A stretch of DNA of 46,088 nucleotides from Mesotaenium endlicherianum. Lineage: Eukaryota; Streptophyta; Zygnematophyceae; Zygnematales; Mesotaeniaceae. The stretch lies in assembly GCA_009602735.1 (NCBI GenBank), contig WELA01003597.1, positions 404,587 to 450,674 on the forward strand, read 5' to 3'. Made by a program: the position numbers and the translations under genes. The notes below the pieces were generated by a model, which searched no databases, had not been told where the DNA came from, and was given only the letters and a program-made list of their open reading frames with translations. Positions within the stretch are counted from its first letter, which is position 1. Every line of letters starts with the position of its first letter. Shown here piece by piece: positions 21,268 to 32,710 of the stretch.

Positions 21268-22817
21268 GTGAGAACGTTGCTCGTGATGCATACTGCTTCC
21301 TTCGCTTTGAATATGACGTTTGAGACCTTCATCTCAGGCTGGTCATGTCTCATTGTCGTCGATTCAAGAGCATCAAATAGCTTCATTAGCGCACGTTTTG
21401 CGCTTGATATACGACTAGTGCTTATACCAAAAGTTGAACTATTTTGTTTTGGCGATGGTTTTTTAGCTTGTATAATTGGAACCCTTAGGTTACCGCTTCA
21501 ATTGCAGTCTTACCTCGGCCACAAAATGTTCTATGTTACTGACTTGTCCAATGGTGTTGATGCAAGTTTAAATAATACTTGACTTACGCACACAAGGCAT
21601 TATTAGACTACAGTCATAATACATGCATTGTTCGCAAGAGAGGTCTGAAGATTACTCTCCAGTCTCTTAAGCTTGATACTGAGTTAGAAAGTTCTTCAAT
21701 GACTCTTCTTTTGTCCATTAAGCAAGATCGGTGTTTGGCTAAGCGAGGTTAACATGTTTTTAATGGATCACTGAGACAATCACTCTTTGAGAATTCCACT
21801 CCGCTCTTTACAAAAGAGCCGACGTTAGCAATCTCTGGTCATGTTGGGACACTTATAAAAGAACTGTTTGCTCTTTTGCAAATGTACAAGTTTGTGTTCG
21901 CACGTGAAATACTAGCCGGGTTACCACCCGATTGGAGTAATGGGCATACTATCCCTCTTGTTCCCAATGCTCAACCTACTTGGCGCCCTATTTATTGCCC
22001 AAGTCCGTTGCAGCTGGAGGAAATGAAGGACCAAATTACCAACTTGCTCGCCAATGGATGGATAGAGCCGAGCTCTTCTCCATTAGGGACACCCATTCTA
22101 TTTGTTCAGAAGAAAGATGGAACCGTCGTATGTGCAGTGATTATCGTGCATTGAACAATATCACGATCAAAAACCGCTATTCGTTGCCTAGTATCGATGA
22201 ATAGTTTGATTCGTTGCAGGAAGCACAGATGTTATCCTCGCTTGATCTAGTCCAGGGCTATCATCAAGTTTGAATCACACCAGAGGACGTTCCCAAGACA
22301 ACGTTTTGGACGCCTATTGGTTACTTCTATTACAAAGTCCTCAATTTTGGACTTACCAAAGCACCGACAATAATCCAAAGCACAATGAATGACGTGTTTA
22401 GACCGTATTTGGGTAAGTTTGTCCAGGATTACCTCGACAATATCCTTGTCTACTCAAAGTCGGTGGCCGAGCACTACAAGCACCTCGAGTTGTTATTGCA
22501 AATCCACCGTGAGCAACAACTGTATTCTAAGCTCAAAAAGTATTTTTTCATATAAGATGAACTGTTGTACCTTGGACATATTGTGGGTTCGAAAGGGGTG
22601 CGCCCTGACCTTGCCAAGATCTCGTGTGTCGCGGATTGGCTCGTCCCAAAAGATGTACATACAATACGTTCATCCCTTTGGTGTGCTAATTACTTTTGTA
22701 AATTTATGCAAGGTTATTTAGTGATGGCTGCGCCCCTCACTGCTCTGAGAAGGAAAAAATATGCCGTATATTTGTAATGAGAACACGCAATTTGCGTTAG
22801 AGCGCATTTTATATGCC
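21268..22817 (+). pseudogene. Element D pol remnant: protease and reverse transcriptase
   Basis: Protease-like frame at 21268-21582 with VVDSRASNSFI, where the catalytic DSG has become DSR. RT follows from about 21876: GLPPDWSNGHTIPL, ANGWIEPSSSPLGTPILFVQKKDGT, a frameshift, MCSDYRALNNITIKNRYSLPSIDE, a stop, LDLVQGYHQV, a stop, LNFGLTKAPT, then YLDNILVYSK, where the essential second Asp of the YxDD box is Asn. LGHIVGSKGV and ANYFCKFMQGYL follow. The frame is cut at 22822 by a solo LTR. It is the oldest layer of the cluster and clearly inactive. Confidence 0.82.
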
Positions 22818-22822
22818 CTCAC

Positions 22823-23575
22823 TGTAAGGTTATGGGTTTATAAAGTGCATTTTTGAGTTGTTTGAAAATTTGTTTAAAGAACATGAAAATATAGAGTGCA
22901 TTTTTGTGGTGATTTCGATATAAAGTTTGTTGAATTTGGTTCAGTATTGAGAGAGTTACGGGTTTCTAAAGTTTTATTTAGTTTTGAGGTCGGTTGACGA
23001 CTGTCCTTAATTCGCGATGAGCGCGACCGTCGGATTGACCGACAGCGTCGAGCGATCTGGGCTGTTAGAGTGAATTTGAACCTTCACGTACTTTTGACTG
23101 ACGCGGAGCGCCGACCAAGTCGATTTATCTAGAAGCTTCGGATTAGCCTAGCGCGCCTAAGATAGTATATTCTAGGTATTTTGATGCATGCATGTGGACG
23201 CCAAATTGGCCTGACACGTCAGATGAGGCTGATTTGGCCTACTCACGAATATTTTGGAAGGGACGATTTGACAAACACTTAGAAATTGCGTTGCTAAGCG
23301 GCCCTCCCTCCTAGGGGCGAGCGGTCGTCGCAAAAAACTATGAATAGGCATAACTACTTCATTTCTTATCAGTTTTCATTCTGTATACTACTACGGGTTT
23401 GTATTGACGAGTCCTTTCATCCTAGTCCATTTGTGAGCACTTTCTTGCTACTTTAATGTTGAGTAATTTTTTCAGGCTTTCTTAGGGATATGTTGCTGCA
23501 CCCTTTAGTATGATTACAACTAGTTCTTTTCCTTGTGAGTCACTACGCTTCCACTAGGGCACTCCGCCCCTTTCA
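22823..23575 (+). mobile_element. Solo LTR of family B, plus orientation
   Basis: 753 bp, TGTAAGG...CCTTTCA, similar along its whole length to the element B LTRs (24493-25236, 36389-37158). A perfect 5-bp duplication CTCAC flanks it (22818-22822 and 23576-23580). The element D coding continues on both sides. Confidence 0.9.
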
Positions 23576-23580
23576 CTCAC

Positions 23581-24487
23581 TCTTACGCCGGTTCTCACAT
23601 TCGCCGATCCGGCCTTACGAGGTAGTTGCGGATGCGTCCGGTGTAGGAATAGGGACTATCTTACTGCAAGCAAGCAAACCTATCAGTTTCGACTCTTGAG
23701 AGTCGAAAGGAAACTACTGCCAAACAAAACTACTCAATTACAGAGCAGGTTCTCTGCGCAATTATATAAAATTTGGCGATGTTATTTGGAAGGCTGCAAG
23801 GGTCCGTCAGTGGTTACGGATGACTGCCCAAATACCTTCTTCCAAATTTAGCCAACGCTGTCAAGGCGGCAAACAAGATGGTTTGAGTTCTTACAACAAT
23901 TCTACTTATTCGGCATATCGCCCTAACTGCAACAATGTTGCGGACCCTCTAAGTCAAACTCCTCAGGGTGTCTTGCTCTTGGGGACTGTTGCGAGCTTGC
24001 AAGAACAAAATGGTCAGGATTCAAGGGCTGCCACTCTTGGTTCTGCTGTACCCCTCTAGACGACTGTTGCAACAACGCCTGGTGACGCAGGCACTCCCTT
24101 TTTGGGTAGCATGCATACCTCGTAATCACTTGACCTGCATCGACTATTTCACGAGGGCTATCTCAAAGATTTTTTTTTCCTAATTCGTCTGAGTACTTGC
24201 TTGAACGGCGCAGCTGTAACGATGGACTGTCTGGACAAAAGGAAAAATGCTCAAACTATACATTTGAGTCGAGTTTTTGGTGGCACAGTTTCGACGCATT
24301 GTGGTCCCAGAAGGCTGAGTAAGAGATGGGCTACGACGGAAGCGCATGACTCTCCTTAATCGGGACATCATGGATTTACCAAAACCTTTCACACGGTGCA
24401 CCGAGGGTACACGTGGCCCTTCCTCAAGGTTGTTGTTGCCGAGTACATCATTTAATTGTGCGACTTGTCAGAGGAATATGCTGGGCA
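23581..24487 (+). pseudogene. Element D RNase H and integrase zinc-domain remnant
   Basis: Resumes after the solo LTR with TPVLTFADP, then in shifted frames the RNase H features (GTILLQASKPI, IWRCYLEGCK, LSRRQTRWFEFLQQF, NNVADPLSQTPQ). From about 24385 the integrase HHCC end appears: FHTVHRGYTWPFLKVVVAEY and CATCQRNMLGNA. At 24492 it is cut by element B and continues at 37159. Multiple stops and frameshifts. Confidence 0.75.
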
Positions 24488-24492
24488 ATGCT

Positions 24493-25236
24493 TGTAAGGT
24501 CATAAGTTTATAAAGTGCATTTTTGAGTTTCATGAAAGTGTGTTTTGATTGTATAGTAGTATAGAGTGCATTTTTGTGGTCATTTTGATATAAAGTTCAT
24601 CAAATTTGGTCAAGTATTGAGAGAGTTACGGATTTCGGAAGTTTAATTAGTTTTGAGGTTGGTTGACGACTGTCCTTAATTCGCGGTGAGCGCGACCGTC
24701 GGATTGACCGACAGCGTCGAGCGATCTGGCCCGTTAGTTTGAACTCGAATCTTCACGTAAGTTCGGCTGACGCGGAGTGCCGACTAGGACGATTGACCTA
24801 GAAGTTTCGGTTTGGCCTAGCGCGTCTAAGATAGAATATTCTAGTAATGTCGATGCATGTATGTGGACGTCAATTCGGCCCGGCACGTCAGATTAGACTG
24901 ACCTGGCTTACTCACGAATATTCTGGAAGGGACGATTTGACGAACACTTAGGAAAATCCGTAGCTTCCTCCTAGAGAGGAGCACTTAGGCAGAAGATTAT
25001 AAATAGGCATAACTTCTTTGTTTCTTATCAGTTTTCATTTCTATAAATTTCTACGGGTTTGTAATAACAAGGCCTTTCATCCTAGTTCATTTGTGAGCAG
25101 TTTCTTGACACTCAAAATGTCAAGTAATTTTCCAAAGCTTTCTTAGCAATATGCCGCTGCACTCTTTAGTATGATTGCAACTAGTTTCTTTCCTCGTGAG
25201 TCACTACGCTTCCACTAGGGCACTCTGCCCCTTTCA
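24493..25236 (+). repeat. 5' LTR of element B
   Basis: 744 bp, TGTAAGG...CTTTCA. A TATA box TATAAATA lies at 24998-25005, upstream of the probable transcription start. Two solo copies exist in this window (22823-23575 plus, 37872-38552 minus). Confidence 0.92.
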
Positions 25237-25254
25237 TCTAATATCGGAGCTGGG
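25237..25254 (+). promoter_or_regulatory. Primer binding site of element B
   Basis: TCTAATATCGGAGCTGGG follows the LTR. ATCGGAGCT matches the primer sites of elements A and C, but the usual leading TGG is TAA here, so it has probably decayed. Confidence 0.55.
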
Positions 25255-25358
25255 CTAGTTTGCATATTATATTATGGAGTCGCAGCCGGCAGCTGGCAGC
25301 TGGAGGAGGCAAACATGTCGAGCATGTTGAGCGCGCGGGGCAACAGGCAGCACCAACG

Positions 25359-26117
25359 ATGATTAGAGAGCAACAAGAGATGCAGGCGATGCTCAGGCAA
25401 ATGGCAAATGCAATTGGAGGAGAGCGTGGATTGCCGCCTGTTCATCAATGGATTTTTGGAGTGAAGAAGTTTATGGAGTATTTTGCGTTCACGCCCGACA
25501 GGCAAGTTGCCTTTGTAATAATTTTGCTGCAGAAGAGTGCTGGAGCTTGGTATGAACGGATAGAGCAGCTGTTTGGAGTTCCTGCTACTGTTGATCAGCT
25601 CTTTGAAGGCTTGAGGAGGCAATTTCAACCTATTGCACCCGAGGCTACTGCTCGAGATCTATTGGTGCGCCTTCGTCAACAAGGAAGCGTTCAGAAGTAT
25701 GTATCGCGCTTCAACAAGCTGGTGCTTCAATGTCCATCCATGCACGAGTCGGAGATGATGGACAAGTTCAAGAGGGGACTCAAGCCAACTGTGGCCAAGG
25801 AAGTGGCGCTCAAGGACCCTACCAGTCTTGGTGAAATGATGGCATTGGCAACAAGGGTTGACGCTGTGGAGTATAGTCAGAGGCAGTGGGGCAGCCACAA
25901 CTTTGGAGGATATCGACACTTTGGATCTCAAGCGCCAAGCACGAGTGTTCAAGGTCCAGTACCTATGGAGTTGGGACTTGCTCAAAACCAACGCAGGCAA
26001 CAGAATTACAAGCCGAGAGGACCCTGCTATAATTGTGGCAAGCTTGGACATCTGGCTCGAGACTGTTATGTGAAGGCGAAGCAACCTCAACAGCAGGAAA
26101 AAGGAGGACGTCAGTAA
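25359..26117 (+). CDS. Element B gag (probably truncated start)
   Basis: Retrotransposon gag: capsid-like domain with VKKFMEYFAFTPDRQVAFV, KSAGAWYERI, FEGLRRQFQPIAPEATARDLL and VSRFNKLVLQCPSM, then nucleocapsid zinc knuckle CYNCGKLGHLARDC near the end. The first in-frame ATG is 25359, but the frame is open from 25260. Another ATG at 25274, in a different frame, starts MESQPAAGSWRR, which looks like the true N-terminus displaced by a small indel. The stop is TAA at 26115-26117. The protease frame overlaps it in -1 relation. It would package element RNA in particles; its activity today is doubtful. Confidence 0.75.
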   Translation: MIREQQEMQAMLRQMANAIGGERGLPPVHQWIFGVKKFMEYFAFTPDRQVAFVIILLQKSAGAWYERIEQLFGVPATVDQLFEGLRRQFQPIAPEATARDLLVRLRQQGSVQKYVSRFNKLVLQCPSMHESEMMDKFKRGLKPTVAKEVALKDPTSLGEMMALATRVDAVEYSQRQWGSHNFGGYRHFGSQAPSTSVQGPVPMELGLAQNQRRQQNYKPRGPCYNCGKLGHLARDCYVKAKQPQQQEKGGRQ

Positions 26118-27302
26118 GTCCTTCTGGAGTGTCTACTGGCGTGAAGACAAGAACTCACAAGGAGGTTATCCCCAGGAGCCTGCCGAGAAGCGAAAGACGA
26201 GATGTTGACAAGCCTATCATCGTGGAAGGAGTGGTTGACGGCAACAAGGCGAAGTGTATAGTCGACAGTGGCGCAAGTGCAAACTTTGTGCACAAGAAGC
26301 TGGTGAAAGAGTGGCGAATCCCTGTGCAGAAGCATTATGAGCCTAAGGAGGCAATTTTGGCGAATGGGCAGAGACTCAAGTGTGGTGCACCTACGGAAGC
26401 TATTCACGTGGAAGTAGCGGAGCACCAGAGTACTGAAGTTATGGAGCAGGCAGAGTTAGGTCACCATGAGGTGATATTGGGCCGACCATGGCTGAGAAAA
26501 GCCAACCCTCAAGTGCACTAGAGCACAGGACAAGTGAAAGTCCAAGGGCGTGATGGTCGAATGGAGACAGCGAAACAGGTGGAGGTAGATACAACCACAA
26601 GTAACTGTCTTCTGCCGAGCCTGCAAGTGAAGAAGCTATGCAGGGCAAATCAGGTGAAGGAGATGTACCTTGTTTCGGTGGCCCTGGCCAGATCATCACA
26701 TGGAGCAAGCGTGAATCCTAACAGCCTAGGTGAATGTACATCGTCGGAGGAGCAAGTAGTGGTGTCTGATCCCCTTGCTCAGAAGGAGCAGAGCCCAAAT
26801 GCTCAAGAGAAGAAGCCTGCTGAGATGCCTGCCCAAATTAAGGCGCTGTTGGAGGAGTTCATGTGCGTGTTTCCTGAGGAGCTACCTGCAGGATTACCTC
26901 CACAGAGAGCTATGGAGCACAAAATCAAGTTGGAACCAGGGAGCAAGCCACCAGTGAGACCCCCCTATTGTCAATCATTTGCGGAGTTGGACGAGTTGAA
27001 GAAGCAGCTGACAGAGTTGTTGGAGAAGGGATTCATCCGACTCAGCGAGTCTCCATTTGCAGCGCCAGTCTTATTTGTGAAGAAGAAGGATGGGACTATG
27101 AGGATGTGTGTCGACTACCGGGCACTCAACAAGGTCACCATCAAGAACAGGTATCCGCTTCCACGAGTGGACGAGTTGATTGACAGGCTTGTCGGGGCAA
27201 ATTATTTCTCGAAGATCGATTTGAGAAGTGGCTATCACCAGGTACGGATTGCGGAAGGAGACGTTCAGGAGACTGCTTTCAGAACTCGCTATGGTTTATT
27301 CG

Positions 27303-27805
27303 TGTAGTGATTTGAGTTATTATATATTAGTATGCATATATTTTAATGTTTTCAAATATATTTGGAGTAGTATTGTGTGGAGTCAAGTGTGAATAGGTAC
27401 TCTAGTAACTTGGTTCATGTCCTTTGAACCTTCCAAGGCATTTTCGAAGTTAGAGGAAAGACCTAGAAGAACTCCATGTGGCAAAAGTCAGATGTGCCAT
27501 TTTTAGGTCAAAAGGACATGTGTACATTATTCTAGAAAGAGGTGGCAAGTTTTGGGATGTGTTGGGTGCCAACACATCAACATACACCTTCCTAGAAATT
27601 ACTTATGTAGCAAGTATATAAACAAGAGCTAGAACATAGAAAGACATTCCAGAATCACTCTTGTACTTGCCAAAATCCAGAAATATATTAACTTTCAAGA
27701 AGCCATCTCTCTTTCAAGAAGCTACCACTTGTGTTCAAAGATCCTTGTCTTGAATAGATAAAGTATTCTGTTTTACTAAGTACTTTATCTATCTGTTTCA
27801 CTACA
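27303..27805 (+). repeat. 5' LTR of element C
   Basis: 503 bp with 8-bp perfect inverted ends TGTAGTGA/TCACTACA. TATA box TATATAAA at 27615-27622. Confidence 0.97.
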
Positions 27806-27825
27806 GTGGTATCGGAGCTAGGCAC
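27806..27825 (+). promoter_or_regulatory. Primer binding site of element C
   Basis: One base after the LTR, TGGTATCGGAGCTAGG resembles the initiator tRNA-Met complement (TGGTATCRGAGC core). Confidence 0.75.
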
Positions 27826-27842
27826 TTTGGTAGCACAAGAAG

Positions 27843-29123
27843 ATGGCCGATCCTCAAGACCAACAGCAAGCTTTCGAAGGAAGCCCTTCCTCTCCAAGAC
27901 ACCCTCCTCCAGCGCCGATGGGAGAGCCCACTCAAGAAAATCTGCAACAACAAGAAGCACCACAAGGAGGAGCACACCCTCCTCCAGCGTCGATGGGAGA
28001 GCCTACTCAAGGAAATCTGCAACAACAAGAAGCACCACAAGGAGGAGCACCGTCAAATCCCGTGGCAGCCGCTATAGCAAAGTTGACCCCACCACAAGGA
28101 GTTCCCGCAAATGAGTGGGCAGCCTTCCTAATGACCGTCCACAACCAAGTGGGCTTGGCCACCTATGAAGCAACCGTGCAAGCGTCAAGAGAAGCTATGG
28201 CTGCCATGGTTGCCCCTATTGCGAGCAATGCTCAAAATCCAGCCCCGGCTCAAGCGCCTCCACAAGAGCCAACGAGAGCAAGGAAACTCATCAAGCCCGG
28301 CAAACCCGACACTTTCAACCCCGGGAAAGGTGCCAACCTGAATTTATGGCTCTACCAAGTGGAGACGTACCTCGCATTCCTTGAAGTACCCGAGGAGGAC
28401 TACGTTCCCTTTGCCGTTACCTTACTTAGAGGAGCAGCAACATCATGGTGGCGTAACTATCAAGCGGCTATATATCAAGCTATGGCGCACCCCATGCTCG
28501 GCCAAGAGCCCCCACCATCATATGCAAGATGGGCAGATTTTCGTGAGGCCCTCAAGAAGCAATTCATGCCCATCAATGCGGAGAAGATTGCCCGAGGAAA
28601 GCTCCACCATCTCAAGCAAACGACGTCCGTTCAAGAGTATACATCCAGATTTCACGCCCTCACTCTTGAGATCCCCAACATGTCTCTCGAGGAGAAGATT
28701 GACCGTTACATCTTTGGCCTCAAACCCAAGGTGGCAAAGGAAGTGGAGTTACGCGACTTGACGGACTTCTCAAAGATCATTGAAGTGGCCCAAAAGGTGG
28801 ATACCTTGGATTTCAAGCACTCCGTGCCTTCATCTTCACGGGTACCGACGACGCGGGTGTACGCAGCCCCTTCCACATCCGAATCTGGACCCACACCCAT
28901 GGAAATCGGAGTTATTAAAAGGGACCCCGCGGCTGCCCGGAAGAGTGGAAGACCCTCCAATGACACTTATGATGCAAGAAACCAGCAAGGAGTGAAAGCA
29001 AGACTCTCCCCGGCTGAAAAAGAAGCTCTCATGACGGCTGGACTATGCTTCTATTGCAAGGAAAAGGGCCATCGTGCACTTTCATGCCCCAAAAAGTTGT
29101 CAAAAAACGGACAGCGCCGGTAG
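27843..29123 (+). CDS. Element C gag polyprotein (426 aa)
   Basis: Structural protein of the virus-like particle. The N-terminal region (residues about 15-75) is Pro/Gln-rich and contains two 25-residue tandem units built on [19 protein letters not shown]. The gag capsid-like domain occupies about residues 140-300 ([62 protein letters not shown]). The C-terminal zinc knuckle [14 protein letters not shown] spans about residues 402-415. The ATG at 27843 follows the primer site by 17 bases. The stop TAG (29121-29123) sits inside a hairpin, and the last 79 nt overlap pol in the -1 frame with a slippery heptamer. The frame is uninterrupted, so the protein is probably expressible. Confidence 0.93.
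   Translation: MADPQDQQQAFEGSPSSPRHPPPAPMGEPTQENLQQQEAPQGGAHPPPASMGEPTQGNLQQQEAPQGGAPSNPVAAAIAKLTPPQGVPANEWAAFLMTVHNQVGLATYEATVQASREAMAAMVAPIASNAQNPAPAQAPPQEPTRARKLIKPGKPDTFNPGKGANLNLWLYQVETYLAFLEVPEEDYVPFAVTLLRGAATSWWRNYQAAIYQAMAHPMLGQEPPPSYARWADFREALKKQFMPINAEKIARGKLHHLKQTTSVQEYTSRFHALTLEIPNMSLEEKIDRYIFGLKPKVAKEVELRDLTDFSKIIEVAQKVDTLDFKHSVPSSSRVPTTRVYAAPSTSESGPTPMEIGVIKRDPAAARKSGRPSNDTYDARNQQGVKARLSPAEKEALMTAGLCFYCKEKGHRALSCPKKLSKNGQRR
27903..28052 (+). repeat. 75-bp tandem repeat in gag C
   Basis: Two units with a 75-bp period (starting about 27903 and 27978), keeping the reading frame and encoding the Gln/Pro-rich 25-residue repeat. Confidence 0.85.
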
Positions 29124-32100
29124 GCCAGGAGCCTACCACCCCAAGACCCACTTCACGAGAAGGCAACACGCCAAGTGAGGTGGAGACCCCCGTTGAAGAC
29201 GACGTTCCAGCCCCAATGAGTTTGAGAGGTTACCTTGGAGGAGAGAAGGTCCACATCTTGGTGGATAGCGGAGCTCAAGGCAACTTCATTGCTGCAGATT
29301 TTGCCACCAAGCACGGTATTACTATGCGAACTCTTGACCACGACGAGGAGATTATGATGCCCGATGGATTCTCCTATACTACCCCTTCCAAGAAGACGTA
29401 CCCCTTGGCACTCTCTATCAAGTCCTTCAAGGATAGAGTAGTGTTCTCCCCCATGCAATTGGGCAAGTACGACGTCATCCTAGGGACGCCTTGGTTGACC
29501 AAGCACAACCCCCAAGTTGATTGGAGGACCGGTACTATCAAGATCAAGAATGACATCACTTCAAGAATCTGTATTTTGCGCGCAATCCAGAATATCCAGA
29601 CCCAAGACATCCAGAAGCCGGCACACGAGATACTATTGTCCGCCCTCCAACTCAAGAGACTTGTGAGGAAGGGACACGAGCTTCTTTTGGCCTTGATCAC
29701 GCCAAAAGACATCAAGAAAGACATCGAGAGTCAAGAAGGCAGCCCCGTTCCCAAGGAGATACAAGAAGTCTTAGAGGACTACAAAGAAGTGTTCTCCCCG
29801 GAATTGCCCAAGGGCCTACCCCCCAAAAGATTCGTAGACCACAAGATAGAGTTGGAGCCCGGAAGCAAGCCCATCTCTCGGCCTACGTTCAAAATGTCAT
29901 ACACGGAGCTAGACGAAGTCAAGAAGCAAATCAAGGAGCTACTGGAGCATGGCTTCATTCGACCTAGCAAGTCGCCATTTGGAGCCCCGGTGCTATTTGT
30001 CAAGAAGAAAGATGGTACCTTGAGGATGTGTGTGGACTATCGCGCCCTCAACAAGATCACCATCAAGAATCGATACCCGCTGCCGCGCATGGATGAGCTC
30101 ATGGACCGGCTGGTTGGAGCCAAGTACTTCACGAAGATTGACTTACGGAGCGGCTACCACCAGATTCGCATCGCAGAACCGGACATAGAGAAGACGGCAT
30201 TCAGGACAAGATATGGACATTTTGAGTTCATGGTCCTGCCATTTGGACTCACCAACGCGCCAGCAACTTTCATGACTATGATGAACACCATATTTCAGCC
30301 CATGTTGGACAGATTTGTGGTGGTATTCATCGATGACATCCTTATCTACAGCAAGACCCTTGAAGAGCATGCGAGACACTTGAAAGAAGTCCTTGAAGTA
30401 TTGAAGCAAAACAAGCTGTTTGCGAAGGAGTCAAAATGCGAGTTTGCCAAACAAGAAGTGGAGTTCCTAGGTCTCCACGTGACTGCTGATGGCATCAAGA
30501 TAGACCCCAAGAAGACCACGGTGGTGGAGGAATGGCCAACCCCCACGACCAAGAAAGAACTCCAGTCATTCTTGGGATTTGCCAATTGGTACAGAAAATT
30601 CATCCAAGGCTTCTCGCACATAGCAGCCCCCCTGACAGATCTACTCAAGAAGGACAGGCTATATACATGGACCGAGAAAGAGGAAGAGGCATTTCAAGAG
30701 TTAAAGCGAAGATTGACCACATCCCCGGTGCTCACACTCCCAAGTCCAAACCCAGATTGGCCCTTCCACGTCATCACCGATGCATCTTCCTATGCAATAG
30801 GAGCAATCCTGCTTCAAGACCAAGGCAAGGGACTGCAGCCCATCGCCTACGAGTCAAGGAAGCTAAATCCAGCCGAGCAAAATTATACAACCACGGAGCG
30901 AGAGGCATTGGCGATTGTACATGCCTTGAAGGTTTGGCGCTGCTACGTTGAAGGACGCAAAGTACTGGTCACCACGGACCACGAGGCGTTAAAGCACCTC
31001 CAAACGCAGCCGTATCTCTCAAGGAGACAAGCAAGATGGAGCGGATACTTGCAACAATACAACATCACGATTCAGTACCAGCCCGGCAAGACAAACCCGG
31101 CTGACCCCCTCTCAAGACTGCAATTAAATGCAGTGATGGTATCCCTGAAGACAGATCTGGAAGCTCGATTTTCAGCCGCCTATGAAAGAGACCCTTACTA
31201 CAAGAACGGAGAAGCAGCCTTGGACCCATGCAAGAAGCAAGAAGGCAATTATTGGGTGAGGCAAGATACGGGCCAGAGATGTGTTCCTAATGACTTAGAC
31301 CTCCGGCTCTTGCTTCTACGAGAAGCACACGACAACCCTCTTGGAGGACACTTTGGAATCCTAAGGACCACGGGCGTTCTAGCTAGGACTTATTGTTGGC
31401 CAGGCATGTCTAAGCAAGTCAAGGAGTACTGCAGGAGCTGTGACACATGCCAAAGAATCAAGCCATCATCGCAAAAGGCGGGAGGACTCCTCCAACCACT
31501 ACCAATCCCCGAAAGACAATGGACGGACATCTCAATGGACCTTATCGTGGACTTGCCCGTGACACCTCGAGGCCATAATGCAATACTCACGGCGGTGGAC
31601 AGACTTACCAAGATGGCTCATTTTATTCCCACGACGACTAAGGCTACAGCACCACAACTTGCAAGACTCATCTTTGACAACATCTTCCGACTCCATGGAC
31701 TACCATCAAGAATTGTGTCAGATAGAGATCCAAGATTCACAAGCCATTTCTGGAAAAATCTCTTCAAGAACTTGGGTACATCGCTGGATATGTCTACTGC
31801 CTACCACCCACAATCAGATGGGCAAACCGAGCGTATGAATCGTACCCTAAAGACCTCTCTAAAGGCCTACGTGTCTACCCTCGAGCAAGACTGGGACATG
31901 TACTTGACCCCCCTCGAGTTTGCCTACAACAACACTACGCAGGCCTCTACCCAAGAGTCCCCATTCTTCCTCAACTATGGCTTCCATCCGACCACGCCAC
32001 TGAGCTTCACGGCTGGCCATGATGAAGTACCTGCAGCCACAGATTTTATGGAGACATTAGAAGCAGCCCTTACAGCAGCGAAGAAAGCTCTACAACACGC

Positions 32101-32710
32101 GCAAGATGCTCAAGCAAGAGTGGCGAACAGATCCAGAAGAGAAATTACGTACAGAGTGGGTGACAACGTGTTACTATCATCCAAGAACATTTCCCTGAAC
32201 AACAGGCCTGCCGGCAGCAAGTTCTCTCCCAAGTATTTGGGACCCTTCAAGATTATCCAGCAAGTCAACCCCGTTGCTTTCAAGCTAGAACTTCCCCAGA
32301 CTATGCACATCGACCCCGTATTCCACGCTTCCCTCTTCAAGCCATATGTGCAACCCGACAACAAGTTCCCAGGACGTGTGACAACCCCACCAGCCCCAAC
32401 AATAGTGGATGATCATTTGGAGTACGAAGTGGAAGACATAGTGGCTATGAGAAATTTCAGGAGACAGCAGCAATACTTGATCAAGTGGAAAGGATATCCA
32501 GATTCGGAGAATAGTTGGGTGGCGGCGCACTACCTTGACAAAGTTCAGAGAAAGTTGAAGCGCTTCCATGCCGCCAACCCCCATCTTGGACCAGCCCCAA
32601 GTCTCTCTACTAGAAGCCCGAAGACTTCAGGGAGGCAGCCTGCCACCATCAAGAAGCAGCAGAAGACCCCTTGGAGGCAGCCTGCAAGAACAAGAAAGAG
32701 GAAAAATTGA
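29045..32710 (+). CDS. Element C pol polyprotein: protease-RT-RNase H-integrase-chromodomain (up to 1221 aa)
   Basis: Residues counted from 29045. Protease [12 protein letters not shown] (catalytic Asp about 74); [22 protein letters not shown] (about 333), [24 protein letters not shown], catalytic VFIDDIL (about 427-433); RNase [17 protein letters not shown] (about 576); integrase zinc domain [10 protein letters not shown]...[11 protein letters not shown] (about 763-803); catalytic triad in [16 protein letters not shown] and [11 protein letters not shown] (about 831-935); chromodomain [14 protein letters not shown]...[15 protein letters not shown] (about 1123-1165), which targets integration by binding chromatin. 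The ATG at 29045 lies within gag's zinc knuckle and is probably not used; entry by -1 frameshift at 29108 is more likely. There are no stops or frameshifts, and all catalytic residues are present. Confidence 0.95.
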   Translation: MLLLQGKGPSCTFMPQKVVKKRTAPVGQEPTTPRPTSREGNTPSEVETPVEDDVPAPMSLRGYLGGEKVHILVDSGAQGNFIAADFATKHGITMRTLDHDEEIMMPDGFSYTTPSKKTYPLALSIKSFKDRVVFSPMQLGKYDVILGTPWLTKHNPQVDWRTGTIKIKNDITSRICILRAIQNIQTQDIQKPAHEILLSALQLKRLVRKGHELLLALITPKDIKKDIESQEGSPVPKEIQEVLEDYKEVFSPELPKGLPPKRFVDHKIELEPGSKPISRPTFKMSYTELDEVKKQIKELLEHGFIRPSKSPFGAPVLFVKKKDGTLRMCVDYRALNKITIKNRYPLPRMDELMDRLVGAKYFTKIDLRSGYHQIRIAEPDIEKTAFRTRYGHFEFMVLPFGLTNAPATFMTMMNTIFQPMLDRFVVVFIDDILIYSKTLEEHARHLKEVLEVLKQNKLFAKESKCEFAKQEVEFLGLHVTADGIKIDPKKTTVVEEWPTPTTKKELQSFLGFANWYRKFIQGFSHIAAPLTDLLKKDRLYTWTEKEEEAFQELKRRLTTSPVLTLPSPNPDWPFHVITDASSYAIGAILLQDQGKGLQPIAYESRKLNPAEQNYTTTEREALAIVHALKVWRCYVEGRKVLVTTDHEALKHLQTQPYLSRRQARWSGYLQQYNITIQYQPGKTNPADPLSRLQLNAVMVSLKTDLEARFSAAYERDPYYKNGEAALDPCKKQEGNYWVRQDTGQRCVPNDLDLRLLLLREAHDNPLGGHFGILRTTGVLARTYCWPGMSKQVKEYCRSCDTCQRIKPSSQKAGGLLQPLPIPERQWTDISMDLIVDLPVTPRGHNAILTAVDRLTKMAHFIPTTTKATAPQLARLIFDNIFRLHGLPSRIVSDRDPRFTSHFWKNLFKNLGTSLDMSTAYHPQSDGQTERMNRTLKTSLKAYVSTLEQDWDMYLTPLEFAYNNTTQASTQESPFFLNYGFHPTTPLSFTAGHDEVPAATDFMETLEAALTAAKKALQHAQDAQARVANRSRREITYRVGDNVLLSSKNISLNNRPAGSKFSPKYLGPFKIIQQVNPVAFKLELPQTMHIDPVFHASLFKPYVQPDNKFPGRVTTPPAPTIVDDHLEYEVEDIVAMRNFRRQQQYLIKWKGYPDSENSWVAAHYLDKVQRKLKRFHAANPHLGPAPSLSTRSPKTSGRQPATIKKQQKTPWRQPARTRKRKN
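29102..29137 (+). promoter_or_regulatory. Programmed -1 frameshift signal between gag and pol of element C
   Basis: Heptamer A AAA AAC (29102-29108) in the gag frame TCA-AAA-AAC fits the X_XXY_YYZ rule. After a 10-nt spacer comes a perfect 7-bp hairpin: GGTAGGC (29119-29125), loop CAGGA preceded by C in the stem count, closing with GCCTACC (29131-29137). The gag stop TAG lies in its 5' arm. Slipping back one base leads directly into the pol frame ([10 protein letters not shown]), which has no convincing start of its own. Confidence 0.7.

Noticed and set aside
29153..29724. Minus-strand reading frames over element C pol (also 29374-30003, 30143-30648, 32110-32584)
   Set aside because: Shadows of the intact 1221-codon pol frame; no domains.
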